A stretch of 45,958 bases of DNA, from assembly GCF_030732845.1 (NCBI RefSeq), contig NZ_JASHKA010000037.1:1-45958 (forward strand). The letters run 5' to 3'. The number at the start of each line of letters is the position of its first letter. Positions within the stretch are counted from its first letter, which is position 1. Shown in pieces: positions 27,068 to 34,351 of the stretch. Under the pieces are notes generated by a model. That model did not search any database and was not told the origin of the DNA. It saw only the letters and a list, made by a program, of their open reading frames with translations. Source of the DNA: Roseibium sp. MMSF_3544 (GTDB taxonomy: Bacteria; Pseudomonadota; Alphaproteobacteria; Rhizobiales; Stappiaceae). The position numbers were made by a program, and so were the translations under genes.

Positions 27068-27627
27068 TGTTTCTCCACCACTTAATTCTTTGCCTTCATG
27101 GGCAGACACTTATGCAGTGCTATAGATCACTGTTCAGTACTGTTCGTGCACAAGTTTTGTAACGAATGATCTTCATCCAATAGCACTCTGGCTCGAAGAA
27201 ATTTTAATCAACGAACAGTTGTATTCGTAGGCGTATATCGGCATTAAAATCAAATTAAATTTTTATTAATTTTTTAGATCGTTCCAAATTTGGAAGGGCT
27301 CCTAGCTGGTTTTTCGAGCAGGACTTTTTTAATTTTCTAACGTCTTTGTAGGGCTAAGTTCTCCTTGTTTTGGGGCTCAGTCAGGTCGATGCCTTCGACC
27401 CCGGGATCTCACGAAGAGCCAAGATTGCTCACAGGTTTTGTCGTATTTTGAAATCCAGAAAACGCAATCTTTACATACCGAACTGCCGCGCCGCGGTGTA
27501 GACTGGTGCCATTGCGGGCGGTGCAGCGCACCGCATTCGGATGCCGCCGGTCGTAAAACCTTTTCGTTGTAAGCATTTCGTTCAGCCGGCGGATAAACAT
27601 GCGCACCTGAAAGGGGAGGAACTGGTC
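27068..27627. other. AT-rich intergenic region with repeated ACTGTTC boxes
   Basis: This divergent gap of about 560 bases lies between the acidic repeat gene and the exported helical-repeat gene. It is AT-rich up to about 27370. ACTGTTC occurs at 27129-27135 and again at 27139-27145, ten bases apart, and its complement GAACAGT occurs at 27213-27219. The second and third copies extend to the inverted pair ACTGTTCG/CGAACAGT. A GGTCGA/TCGACC hairpin lies at 27384-27400. No gene is convincing here. Confidence 0.45.
27129..27145. promoter_or_regulatory. direct repeat ACTGTTC, one helical turn apart
   Basis: Two ACTGTTC copies lie with a ten-base period, 62 bases upstream of the repeat-protein start, and a third copy inverted at 27213-27219. 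The spacing puts the first two on the same face of the helix, which suits cooperative binding of a regulator. The regulator is unknown. Confidence 0.35.
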
Positions 27628-28917
27628 TTGTACTGGAGGTCTTTTCTTTTCGCCGGCAGCCTGCTTGTGTCGGCGTCTACGCCCCTTCTGGCTCTGGATG
27701 CGGACCCTTATTGCGTCCGGGAGCCCACCGTAGACTGCCTCCTGGACATGGTTGCCTCGGCGATCGGCGATCTCAGGCCAGGATACCGCACAGACGCAGT
27801 TTTGTCGGACTACGGACGTGCGCTCGCTCTGACCGGTCGTGAAGAAGAGGCCCTTGCAATCGCCGAGCGCATCAAGACCGAGCGGAGCCGTAACCAGGTT
27901 CTGAAAACACTGGCCGCGCAGCAGCCTGGCAAGGGCGTTGCGTCGTCGGAAAAGCCGCTCCTCGATGAGAGTATCACGGCTGAACGGCGTGTGGTGGACT
28001 ACGCGATGATGGCGGAGGCGGCGTTTCGAAAGGAAAAGGGCGACGACGCGCGCGCGTTTCTTGATCAGGCGCTTGCTGCCGCAGCCGAGGTCGAGGCGGA
28101 AACAAAAGCACCTCACGGACATTACCGGCTTGCAAGCGCACTCGAAATGGCGGGCGATCATGATGCTGCCGAAGAAGCCGCGCGCGCCATTCTGGATCCG
28201 TCCAACAGTGCGATCACACTTATCGAACTGGCAACCCGCCGAGCGAAGGACGGGCGGAAGGATGAAGCGCATGCCTTGATGGCCGAAGCTGCGGACCTCA
28301 GGGAAGCGCTCCCCGAGGATAAGCGCTACCTGACGCTTTCGCGCGCTGCGGAGTTCAGGATCAAGGAGGGCGAGACGGAGCGAGCCTTGACACTTGCCCG
28401 CAGCGCGACCTCCGATCAGGTACGGGAAAGCGTTCTGGGCGGACTTGTGCAAACCGCAGCCCGGGCTGGGAACTGGGCCCTCGCGCGGGGGTTGGCGGAA
28501 GAAGCGGGTGCAATGGACGTACTTGCATCGGTCTATGGATATTGCGCCAGCAGCTTTGTGGCGCGTGGCAACGACGGTCCCAATACCTGTCTTGATGAAG
28601 CCCATGTCTTGCTGGACGGACTGATCCGCGATGCCGGCGAAAAAACCGGACGCGACCGGTTTATGCTGGACGATGCCATCGTGGCTGTCGCGGTCGCTGA
28701 GTCCCTTTCAGATAATCCGGAAGCGGTTGAAAAACTGATCGCCGCACTCCCCGATGTCAGAAGCCGTCAGCATGCGCACCACATGATCATCAACGCGCAG
28801 ACCGGACGGGACAATACCCTGGCGCTGCTGATGGCGCTGAACCTGGAAACACCGGAAGCCAAGCTTGAGGCACTCGCCCGCATGAGCCGGTTTCTGGCTG
28901 CCGATGCAAACAGATAG
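27628..28917 (+). CDS. exported alpha-helical repeat protein
   Basis: This 429-residue protein probably starts at a TTG codon at 27628, because AGGGGAGGAA lies eight bases upstream and a signal peptide follows at once (hydrophobic residues 5-24, cut near ALA). The mature part is a series of amphipathic helices rich in A, E, L and R, with recurring patterns such as GREEEALAIAERIKTERSRNQ and AGDHDAAEEAARAIL, like TPR or HEAT-type repeats. Such proteins usually bind partners in the periplasm. I see no enzymatic motif. An upstream ATG at 27541 is in frame but would add a non-signal extension. Confidence 0.65.
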   Translation: MYWRSFLFAGSLLVSASTPLLALDADPYCVREPTVDCLLDMVASAIGDLRPGYRTDAVLSDYGRALALTGREEEALAIAERIKTERSRNQVLKTLAAQQPGKGVASSEKPLLDESITAERRVVDYAMMAEAAFRKEKGDDARAFLDQALAAAAEVEAETKAPHGHYRLASALEMAGDHDAAEEAARAILDPSNSAITLIELATRRAKDGRKDEAHALMAEAADLREALPEDKRYLTLSRAAEFRIKEGETERALTLARSATSDQVRESVLGGLVQTAARAGNWALARGLAEEAGAMDVLASVYGYCASSFVARGNDGPNTCLDEAHVLLDGLIRDAGEKTGRDRFMLDDAIVAVAVAESLSDNPEAVEKLIAALPDVRSRQHAHHMIINAQTGRDNTLALLMALNLETPEAKLEALARMSRFLAADANR

Positions 28918-28979
28918 TGGTCTTGCAGCAGCTCATCGCCTTGAAGCGGACGGACCCTGGAAGACGTCAAGTGTGCCTT

Positions 28980-29987
28980 TTACCCGTTCGCTCTTTTGAA
29001 CTGGGCAGGGGTTGTGCCGGTCCATCGCTTGAAGGCGACCGAGAAGGCGGCCTGATCGGAAAAATCGAGCAGGAACGCGACTTGTGCGATGCTGCTTTCT
29101 CCCAGGAGAAGTCGTTTGGCGATGTCGCTGCGAGCGGTATCAATGAGCGACTTGTAGTTTGTCCCTTCGGCGGCCAGATGCCGGGTGAATGTGCGCCGTG
29201 TCATGCAAAGTTTTGACGCGACTTCATCACCGCTCGGCAGATGTCCGGGCAGCTGTCCGCGCACCAGATTGATAACCTTTTGCGAAAGCGTTGGCGCTGC
29301 CTGGCTTTCTGCCTCCAGACGGGCATCTCCATGAATCAGCAGATGATCCAGCAAGGCTGGATCGTAAGTTGAAATCGGGTGATCAAGTCCTCCGAGCGGA
29401 AGCCGCACGCCGCTGACAGACTGACCGCAAATGATCTCGCAGTCCGCACAACGTTCGAGCTCGGCGCAGTGGGCAAGGTCATTGGTTTCCAGAACGATCG
29501 CCAAGGGACCGAACTCCGGGCCGGCAATTTGCTGGGTTCGCCTGTAGGCCCCGAAAACGAGCAGTTCACGATGTCTCGGCGCCTGATGGCTTGCCAGCAC
29601 CGAGCTTTCAAAGGCGATGACGGGTCCTTTTGAGGTCTTACTGAGATGAAACTGCAGGTCGGGGTCTTCAAGTGCGTAGTATTTCTGGGCCAGCGCCAGA
29701 ACCTGACCAACCGTCTCGCTCGCCCTTGCCAGGTAGGCCAATAGGGTTTTTGAGCCGGGTGTCGACAAACCTGCACGGGCCGCGAATGTCCTGTCTCCAA
29801 GGACCTCGCAGGAAAGCTCGACGACCGCTGCTTCCGCCGTCAACTCGACCTTTGCTTCCGGGGCATCCAGAATTTTTGCATCGATGCCGCACTTTTCCAG
29901 GATTTCATGGAAAGCAAAATCCGCTGCCGGTTCCTGCTCAAAGCACCTGGCTACGTGTTTCAAACGATAGGCACTGACGCGCGGCAT
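28980..29987 (-). CDS. AraC family transcriptional regulator
   Basis: This 335-residue regulator has an N-terminal arabinose-binding-like domain of the OruR/ArgR class (residues about 20-200) and a C-terminal AraC double helix-turn-helix (about 235-330). The latter includes VASKLCMTRRTFTRHLAAEGTNY and IAQVAFLLDFSDQAAFSVAFKRWTGTTPAQF. The start has GGAGAC upstream. It is divergent from the membrane protein/HlyD pair, with a conserved regulatory block at 30041 in the shared space, so it may regulate that pair. The ligand is unknown. Confidence 0.9.
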   Translation of the reverse strand: MPRVSAYRLKHVARCFEQEPAADFAFHEILEKCGIDAKILDAPEAKVELTAEAAVVELSCEVLGDRTFAARAGLSTPGSKTLLAYLARASETVGQVLALAQKYYALEDPDLQFHLSKTSKGPVIAFESSVLASHQAPRHRELLVFGAYRRTQQIAGPEFGPLAIVLETNDLAHCAELERCADCEIICGQSVSGVRLPLGGLDHPISTYDPALLDHLLIHGDARLEAESQAAPTLSQKVINLVRGQLPGHLPSGDEVASKLCMTRRTFTRHLAAEGTNYKSLIDTARSDIAKRLLLGESSIAQVAFLLDFSDQAAFSVAFKRWTGTTPAQFKRANG

Positions 29988-30040
29988 CAGTCATGTCTCC
30001 CGGATGTATCGATCAGCTGTGCAAGATAGCTGCAAATTGT

Positions 30041-30137
30041 CCAGAACTGTTAAACGCGTGGCCAGAGCTCAAAAGAACGCGTCTCCTGTTTTCCCCATCT
30101 GTCGGCTGTGAACACCGATGCTGCCCTCGGGGGGCGG
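30041..30137 (+). promoter_or_regulatory. conserved two-block leader, copy A
   Basis: Block 1 at 30041-30076 (CCAGAAC, TTAAAC, TGGCCAG and TCAAAAGA in order) matches 31976-32011 at 29 of 36 positions. Block 2 at 30121-30137 is CTGCCCTCGGGGGGCGG, nearly identical to 32056-32073. The two blocks are exactly 44 bases apart in both copies, and CCATnT falls at the same offset (54) in each. It precedes the gene at 30166 by 28 bases. It is probably a promoter with a conserved 5' untranslated element. Confidence 0.6.
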
Positions 30138-30165
30138 CCATCTTCAACAGCAAAGGACATTCATC

Positions 30166-30546
30166 GTGAAGACGTTCATCTTGCCGGCATTGGCCTTTAC
30201 CGGCGCCCTAACCACCGAGGCCGCCGCAAGTGGCGGCGATCCCAGATGGTGGGTCGTTCCAGGGCAATCCGACTGGTACGCCTGGGTCGGCCTTATCATC
30301 TTTTTTCTGGCGATCTTTCTTGTGGTTCATCTTTATTCGCAATTCGACCACTACGCCGAACATCGCGCCAAGGGCACGCCGCTTCGCACCACCATTCCGA
30401 CCATACTGACCATAGCGCTGGCTTACGAGATCATGCCTGCACTGGACCATTTCAGCATCCTTCTGCCTACGGCCCTGATCCTGACGGCGATCGCCCGGGA
30501 CTTCATGCTGTGGTGGCGCCCGGATGAAGAGGAGGCAGCACAATGA
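30166..30546 (+). CDS. small membrane protein paired with HlyD adaptor
   Basis: This 126-residue protein has a signal-like first helix (residues 3-22), a strong membrane helix at about 39-57 and a second hydrophobic pair at about 76-110, then an acidic tail. I do not recognise a named family. It overlaps the HlyD-type gene by four bases (ATGA), an arrangement like that of the E. coli yiaW/yiaV pair of small membrane protein plus adaptor; similarity to YiaW itself is not evident. The start is GTG at 30166 with AAAGGAC upstream, giving a clean signal or anchor. It probably works with the adaptor in an envelope export system. Confidence 0.65.
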   Translation: MKTFILPALAFTGALTTEAAASGGDPRWWVVPGQSDWYAWVGLIIFFLAIFLVVHLYSQFDHYAEHRAKGTPLRTTIPTILTIALAYEIMPALDHFSILLPTALILTAIARDFMLWWRPDEEEAAQ

Positions 30547-31757
30547 TCGAGCTCCTTGTTACCTCGTTCCCCTTCGTTTTGAGGGTCATGTATCTGCGCT
30601 GGCGGAGTCTGCCGATCACGCTTTACAACGTCCATCGGGCTTTGTTCCTGTGGTTCGTGCTGGCATTGATCGTCTTCTTTGCCGTGTTCTACTACTATCC
30701 GAAATCCTATACGGGTCTGGTTCCTTTCCGCACCGTTCCCGTCGTTGCCGAAACGGGCGGTACAGTCACTGAGGTTTTCGTCAAGGGCGGTGACCACGTA
30801 AAAGTCGGAGATCCCCTTTTTGCGATCGAAAACAGCTCCGAACTGGCGAAAGTGGACTACAGCCAGCGCAAGGTCGAAGAAGTTGAAGCCGCAATGCAGG
30901 CTGCCGACCAGGACGTTGAAACAGCCGCTGCCGCGCTCGACGCCGCACATGCAGCTCTCAGACAAGCAGAGCTTGCGCTGGCCGACCAGCGCGAACTGCA
31001 CTCGCGTGGATCGGCCGCCTATCAGCCCAGCCAGCACGAGCGTGCCATTTCCCAGCGCGACGCGCGCAGCGCGGACGTCGAGGCTGCCAAAAGCAGTCTG
31101 GAAACCGCCAAGGTGCAGGCAAAGGCTGTTTTGCCGGCGCAGCTGGAAAGCGCCAGGGCCTCTTTGAAACAGGCCGAGGTAGAACTGGACAAGACCCGGG
31201 TGCACAGCTACGTGGACGGCACCGTTGAACAGCTGACGCTGAGTGTCGGTGCCCGCGCTGCTCAGGCTGCGATGAGCCCGGCTCTTCTGATCGTGCCGGA
31301 CCGCTTGCCGAAGGAAAACGGCCGCATTGTCGCAGGATTTTCGCAGGTGTCCCGCACCGAAATCTATGAGGGCATGGCGGCGGAGATCGCTTGCGAAAGC
31401 AACTTCAACATCGCCATGAAGAACACGGTATTGCCGGCCCGCATCACGCGGATCCAGGAGCCGATTTCCTCCGGACAGCTGGCTCCCTCAGGCCGGTTGA
31501 TGGAACCTGCAGAACGCGCCAAGCGAGGTCAGGTGGTCGCGCATCTGGACCTTGTCCATCCGGAGCATCAGAACCTTCTTGTCCCGGGCAGCGGCTGTAT
31601 CGTCCAGACCTACACCACCGACCTCAAGGGCGATCTGGAAGGAAGTGTGACCGCTCACGTGATCGAGGCTCTCGGGATCATCAAGGCCGTCGGCCTGCGG
31701 ATCAAGGCCTGGCTCGGTCTCGCCTCGGGGATCGGTCTTGCGGGCGCGAGCCACTGA
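30543..31757 (+). CDS. HlyD/EmrA-type membrane fusion protein
   Basis: This 404-residue periplasmic adaptor has an N-terminal inner-membrane helix at about 33-52. A biotinyl-lipoyl-like half follows at about 69-97 (AETGGTVTEVFVKGGDHVKVGDPLF), then a long coiled-coil hairpin rich in Ala, Glu and Gln at about 98-215, and a beta-barrel region. Such proteins link an inner-membrane pump to an outer-membrane channel. No transporter or TolC-like gene is next to it, so its partner must be elsewhere or the small membrane protein at 30166 is the partner. A strong terminator follows. Confidence 0.85.
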   Translation: MIELLVTSFPFVLRVMYLRWRSLPITLYNVHRALFLWFVLALIVFFAVFYYYPKSYTGLVPFRTVPVVAETGGTVTEVFVKGGDHVKVGDPLFAIENSSELAKVDYSQRKVEEVEAAMQAADQDVETAAAALDAAHAALRQAELALADQRELHSRGSAAYQPSQHERAISQRDARSADVEAAKSSLETAKVQAKAVLPAQLESARASLKQAEVELDKTRVHSYVDGTVEQLTLSVGARAAQAAMSPALLIVPDRLPKENGRIVAGFSQVSRTEIYEGMAAEIACESNFNIAMKNTVLPARITRIQEPISSGQLAPSGRLMEPAERAKRGQVVAHLDLVHPEHQNLLVPGSGCIVQTYTTDLKGDLEGSVTAHVIEALGIIKAVGLRIKAWLGLASGIGLAGASH

Positions 31758-31785
31758 TCTTCAAACCATCACATCGAAGATGTGC

Positions 31786-31820
31786 AAACAGGCGCGGGTT
31801 CCTGAACCGGCGCCTGTTTT
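31786..31820 (+). terminator. intrinsic terminator after the HlyD gene
   Basis: AAACAGGCGC at 31786-31795 pairs perfectly with GCGCCTGTTT at 31810-31819, with an inner GGTT/AACC stem and loop CCTG. The descending arm ends in TTTT, followed by CTTG. It lies 28 bases after the stop codon. Confidence 0.85.
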
Positions 31821-31975
31821 CTTGTGTGTCTCGTCTGTCACCGCTGCTGACCTGTTCCTGAAACAAGCGGCGAAAAACACCTAGGGTCCTGACCCTAAGC
31901 GCCCCGGTTTCCTGCGGATAACGGCGCTCTCCCCCACCGGCTTTCCCTTCGCTCAGGCTCCACGGATCAATTTGG

Positions 31976-32073
31976 CCAGAACGATTAAACACCTGGCCAG
32001 GCATCAAAAGATCTCCCGACTCCCATCGACCATATTCACCGTGTCAGCAAGCAAACTGCCCTTTGGGGGGCGG
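31976..32073 (+). promoter_or_regulatory. conserved two-block leader, copy B
   Basis: This is the second copy of the signature at 30041. Block 1 is 31976-32011, where the TGGCCAG core is embedded in the perfect palindrome CCTGGCCAGG. Block 2 is CTGCCCTTTGGGGGGCGG at 32056-32073, and the 44-base spacing is the same. The gene's GTG start is 23 bases further on. The two operons probably answer to the same regulator or share a 5' RNA element. Confidence 0.6.
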
Positions 32074-32096
32074 TTGAATTTCAAAGGAGCAGTATC

Positions 32097-32321
32097 GTGA
32101 AAGTAAAAGCACTCACACTCGCAGCAATCGCCTTTTCGATCGGTTATGTCGGCGAAGTAAACCTCAATCCCATTCCGTCCGGTGCGCCAGTGAGCTTTCA
32201 ATTGAGTGAAGCCAATGCGCAGACGGCATCCCAGAACGCGGCTCGGCGCACGTCCCGCAGAACCTCGCGTCGGGTGAACCGCCGGCACGAGGCCGCCGAG
32301 ACTGCGGCTGAAAGCAACTAA
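32097..32321 (+). CDS. small exported arginine-rich protein A
   Basis: This 74-residue protein starts at GTG with AAAGGAGC upstream. It has a basic-hydrophobic N-terminus and a likely signal cut after ANA at residue 41. The predicted mature peptide of 33 residues begins QTASQNAARRT and carries four RR pairs at a four-residue spacing (RRTS RRTS RRVN RRH), then a short Ala/Glu tail. It is a paralogue of the next protein, sharing residues 42-64 almost exactly at the same positions. The function is unknown. The regular RR spacing suggests binding to polyanions such as LPS, nucleic acid or a sulfated polymer; that is inference. Confidence 0.65.
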   Translation: MKVKALTLAAIAFSIGYVGEVNLNPIPSGAPVSFQLSEANAQTASQNAARRTSRRTSRRVNRRHEAAETAAESN

Positions 32322-32414
32322 CCCTGACAGCGCCTTAAACCCCACCAGCAATTCATTGACTGCCTTCACGATGGCCGAAGCGCCTGAAGCAGCAAAACTC
32401 AAAGGAAATGTAAA

Positions 32415-32714
32415 ATGAACGCCAAAGCACTCACACTTGCCGCTGCCGCCTTTTCAGTTGGATTTGTCAGCAATATCGACTTGCCGTCGCCGCAGTCCAC
32501 CGGATCTTTATCCTTCAAGGTCGGCGAGGCCAGCGCTCAGACAGCTTCACAAAACGCCGCCCGCCGAACCGCGCGTAGAACCTCCCGAAGGGTCAATCGC
32601 CGTCATTCCATTTCAGGCTGCACGCCGTACAACGCCTACTACAATTGCGGTGGTGTGTACTATCAGGCGGTAACGGAGAACGGCACGACAGTGTATGTTG
32701 TCGTCAACCCTTAG
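32415..32714 (+). CDS. small exported arginine-rich protein B
   Basis: This 99-residue paralogue of the preceding protein has the same leader layout, a likely cut after ASA at residue 41 and the same QTASQNAARRT core with RR pairs through residue 64. It adds a C-terminal segment of about 35 residues with C69 and C78 (ISGCTPYNAYYNCGGVYYQ) and a beta-like end TVYVVVNP. The two cysteines could form a disulphide in the periplasm. The start ATG has AAAGGAAA upstream, 93 bases after the first gene's stop. The C-terminal segment resembles small exported proteins that I recall from Rhizobiales, but I assign no function. Confidence 0.68.
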   Translation: MNAKALTLAAAAFSVGFVSNIDLPSPQSTGSLSFKVGEASAQTASQNAARRTARRTSRRVNRRHSISGCTPYNAYYNCGGVYYQAVTENGTTVYVVVNP

Positions 32715-32736
32715 GACGCTTTCGAACATTGATATC

Positions 32737-32781
32737 AACGGACTTTCGGGAGCTGGCAATGCCAGCTCCCGAAGCCGTTTT
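32737..32781 (+). terminator. strong intrinsic terminator after arginine-rich protein B
   Basis: TTCGGGAGCTGGC at 32745-32757 pairs perfectly with GCCAGCTCCCGAA at 32761-32773 around loop AAT, a 13-base-pair stem. It is extended outside by AACGG/CCGTT (32737-32741 and 32775-32779) and ends in TTTT. It closes the two-gene unit. Confidence 0.9.
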
Positions 32782-32929
32782 GGTTCTGGAAAACCGAAAC
32801 TCAAGCCGAGCACTCTCCAGTCCAAATCCTGATCCTTCATTCGCCGAACGGCGAGACGCAGCAAACGGTGACTGCAGCAATCAAGTTAATCCCCTCGACC
32901 CGGCCAGGTCTTTTTTCCTAAAGATCAAC

Positions 32930-32958
32930 GGTATTGCACGATACTGAAGACGGCATCG
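32930..32958 (+). promoter_or_regulatory. GGTAT-N6-ATACT operator block, binding-protein gene
   Basis: This 29-base block matches 38695-38723 at 22 positions, and six of the seven differences are transitions. It opens with GGTAT-TGCACG-ATACT, a dyad of GTAT and ATAC. It lies 53 bases before the start codon at 33012 and probably carries an operator for the LysR regulator encoded at 34334, along with promoter elements. Confidence 0.55.
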
Positions 32959-33011
32959 CTCTCCGTGCTTCGATTTTCTAGCCTCCTTCCATGTCATGAC
33001 GGGAGGAGACT

Positions 33012-34295
33012 ATGACACACCGTAAATTTTCACTCTCAAGACGCTCGCTCATCAAAGCTGGCGGTGCTGTTGCCGCCGCGTCCCTGGTTGGCGGTTTGAG
33101 CGCCCCGGCGATCGCCAGGAACCGGCCGATCAAGATTGGCTTTGTGACACCGAAAACCGGACCGCTTGCCATTTTCGCAGAGCCGGACGAGTTCGTTCTC
33201 AATCAGTTCCGGTCCCAGCTTGCGAACGGCCTTGAGATAAACGGCACTGCCCACCCTGTTGAGTTCATCGTCAAGGACAGCCAGTCAAGTTCCAACCGCG
33301 CGTCGTCCGTGGCGCAGGAACTGATATTCGAGGATGAGGTCGACATCATCACGGCCACATCGACCCCGGATACAACCAACCCGGTCGCCGACCAGGCGGA
33401 ACTCAACGGTGTCCCGTGCATCACCAACGATACACCGTGGCAGCCGCACTTCTTTGGGCGGCAGGGCGACCCGGAAACCGGGTTCGACTACACGTTTCAT
33501 TTTTTCTGGGGGCTGGAAGACATCATTTCCGTTTTCACCGGGATCTGGGACGCGGTGGATACCAACAAGGTTGTCGGCGCGCTCTGGCCGAATGATCCGG
33601 ATGGAAACGCCTGGGGGGATCCGAAGCTCGGCTTTCCGCCCGTCATGAGCGAACGCGGCTACCAGCTTGTCGATACTGGCCGGTTCCAATCCATGACCGA
33701 TGACTTTTCGTCCCAGATCTCCGCGTTCAAGTCGGCGGGCGTGGAAATCGTGACAGGTGTGGTCATTCCACCGGATTTCACGACATTCTGGACACAGGCA
33801 GCGCAGCAGGGCTTCAAGCCGAAGGTCGTCAATGTCGCAAAGGCTTCCGAATTCCCGCAAGCGATGGCTGCCCTTGGAGATCGGGCTGACGGGTTGTCCG
33901 TCGAAGTCTGGTGGTCACCCCACCATCCGTTTGCTTCGAGTTTCACAGGACAAAACTCGGCTCAGCTTGCGGCAGATTATGAAAGCGCCACTGGCCGTCC
34001 CTGGACCATGCCGCTCGGTTTCAAGCATTCATTGTTTGAAGTCGCGATCGACGCGCTGGGAAGAACTGAAGATCTGGATGACCCGGACAGCATTGCCTCG
34101 GCTATTAGAAAGACGTCCCTGGAAACGATCGTCGGTCCGATCGATTTCTCGTCGGGTCCGGTGCCGAACATTGCCAAGACACCGCTCGTCGGTGGTCAGT
34201 GGCGCCTTGAGAACGGCGCACCCGTTCTCGATCTCGTCGAAAACCGGGATCACACGAACATTCCCCTGACCGCCGACGTGCGGCCGATCACCTGA
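33012..34295 (+). CDS. branched-chain/aromatic ABC transporter substrate-binding protein
   Basis: This 427-residue periplasmic binding protein of the Peripla_BP_6 (LivJ-like) class starts with a Tat-type signal (SRRSLIKAGGAVAAASLVGG). The mature part opens with PIKIGFVTPKTGPLAIFAEPDEF and continues with the two-lobe plan (IITATSTPDTTNPVADQAELNGVPCITND). LivJ-like proteins bind amino acids, but many also bind aromatic acids. Its companion livGFHM genes lie 5.8 kb away with the catabolic operon in between. A shared upstream block links them. The start has GGGAGGAG upstream. Confidence 0.9.
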   Translation: MTHRKFSLSRRSLIKAGGAVAAASLVGGLSAPAIARNRPIKIGFVTPKTGPLAIFAEPDEFVLNQFRSQLANGLEINGTAHPVEFIVKDSQSSSNRASSVAQELIFEDEVDIITATSTPDTTNPVADQAELNGVPCITNDTPWQPHFFGRQGDPETGFDYTFHFFWGLEDIISVFTGIWDAVDTNKVVGALWPNDPDGNAWGDPKLGFPPVMSERGYQLVDTGRFQSMTDDFSSQISAFKSAGVEIVTGVVIPPDFTTFWTQAAQQGFKPKVVNVAKASEFPQAMAALGDRADGLSVEVWWSPHHPFASSFTGQNSAQLAADYESATGRPWTMPLGFKHSLFEVAIDALGRTEDLDDPDSIASAIRKTSLETIVGPIDFSSGPVPNIAKTPLVGGQWRLENGAPVLDLVENRDHTNIPLTADVRPIT

Positions 34296-34320
34296 ACGAT
34301 CCGGCAAGCCTCCCCACCTG

Positions 34321-34351
34321 ACCCGCTGACTTTTCAGCGGGTCTTTCTTTT
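34321..34351 (+). terminator. terminator of the binding-protein gene
   Basis: ACCCGCTGA at 34321-34329 pairs perfectly with TCAGCGGGT at 34334-34342 around CTTT, followed by CTTTCTTTT. The right arm overlaps the last codons of the convergent LysR gene, so coding sequence and terminator share bases here. Confidence 0.85.

Larger units (their letters stand above)
31758..32096. other. intergenic region with terminator, hairpin and conserved leader
   Basis: These 339 bases hold no gene. In order they contain the terminator of the HlyD gene (31786-31820), a small hairpin TAGGGT-CCTG-ACCCTA at 31882-31897, and copy B of the conserved two-block leader (31976-32073) that precedes the small arginine-rich protein gene. 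Confidence 0.55.
32715..33011. other. intergenic region: terminator, then leader of the binding-protein gene
   Basis: These 297 bases hold a strong terminator (32737-32781) and then about 230 bases without a gene. The last part contains the GGTAT-N6-ATACT dyad at 32930-32945, in a 29-base block shared with the leader of the transporter operon at 38771. The ribosome site GGGAGGAG lies just before the ATG at 33012. Confidence 0.55.

Noticed and set aside
27409..28605. A 398-codon minus-strand open frame opposite the helical-repeat gene
   Set aside because: The plus-strand gene has a ribosome site, signal peptide and repeat structure. The minus-strand frame is arginine- and cysteine-rich without pattern.
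30077..30120. CCCCATCT in the leader of the HlyD operon as a heat-shock sigma -10 box
   Set aside because: No matching CTTG-type -35 element lies at the right distance, and the second leader copy keeps only CCATAT.
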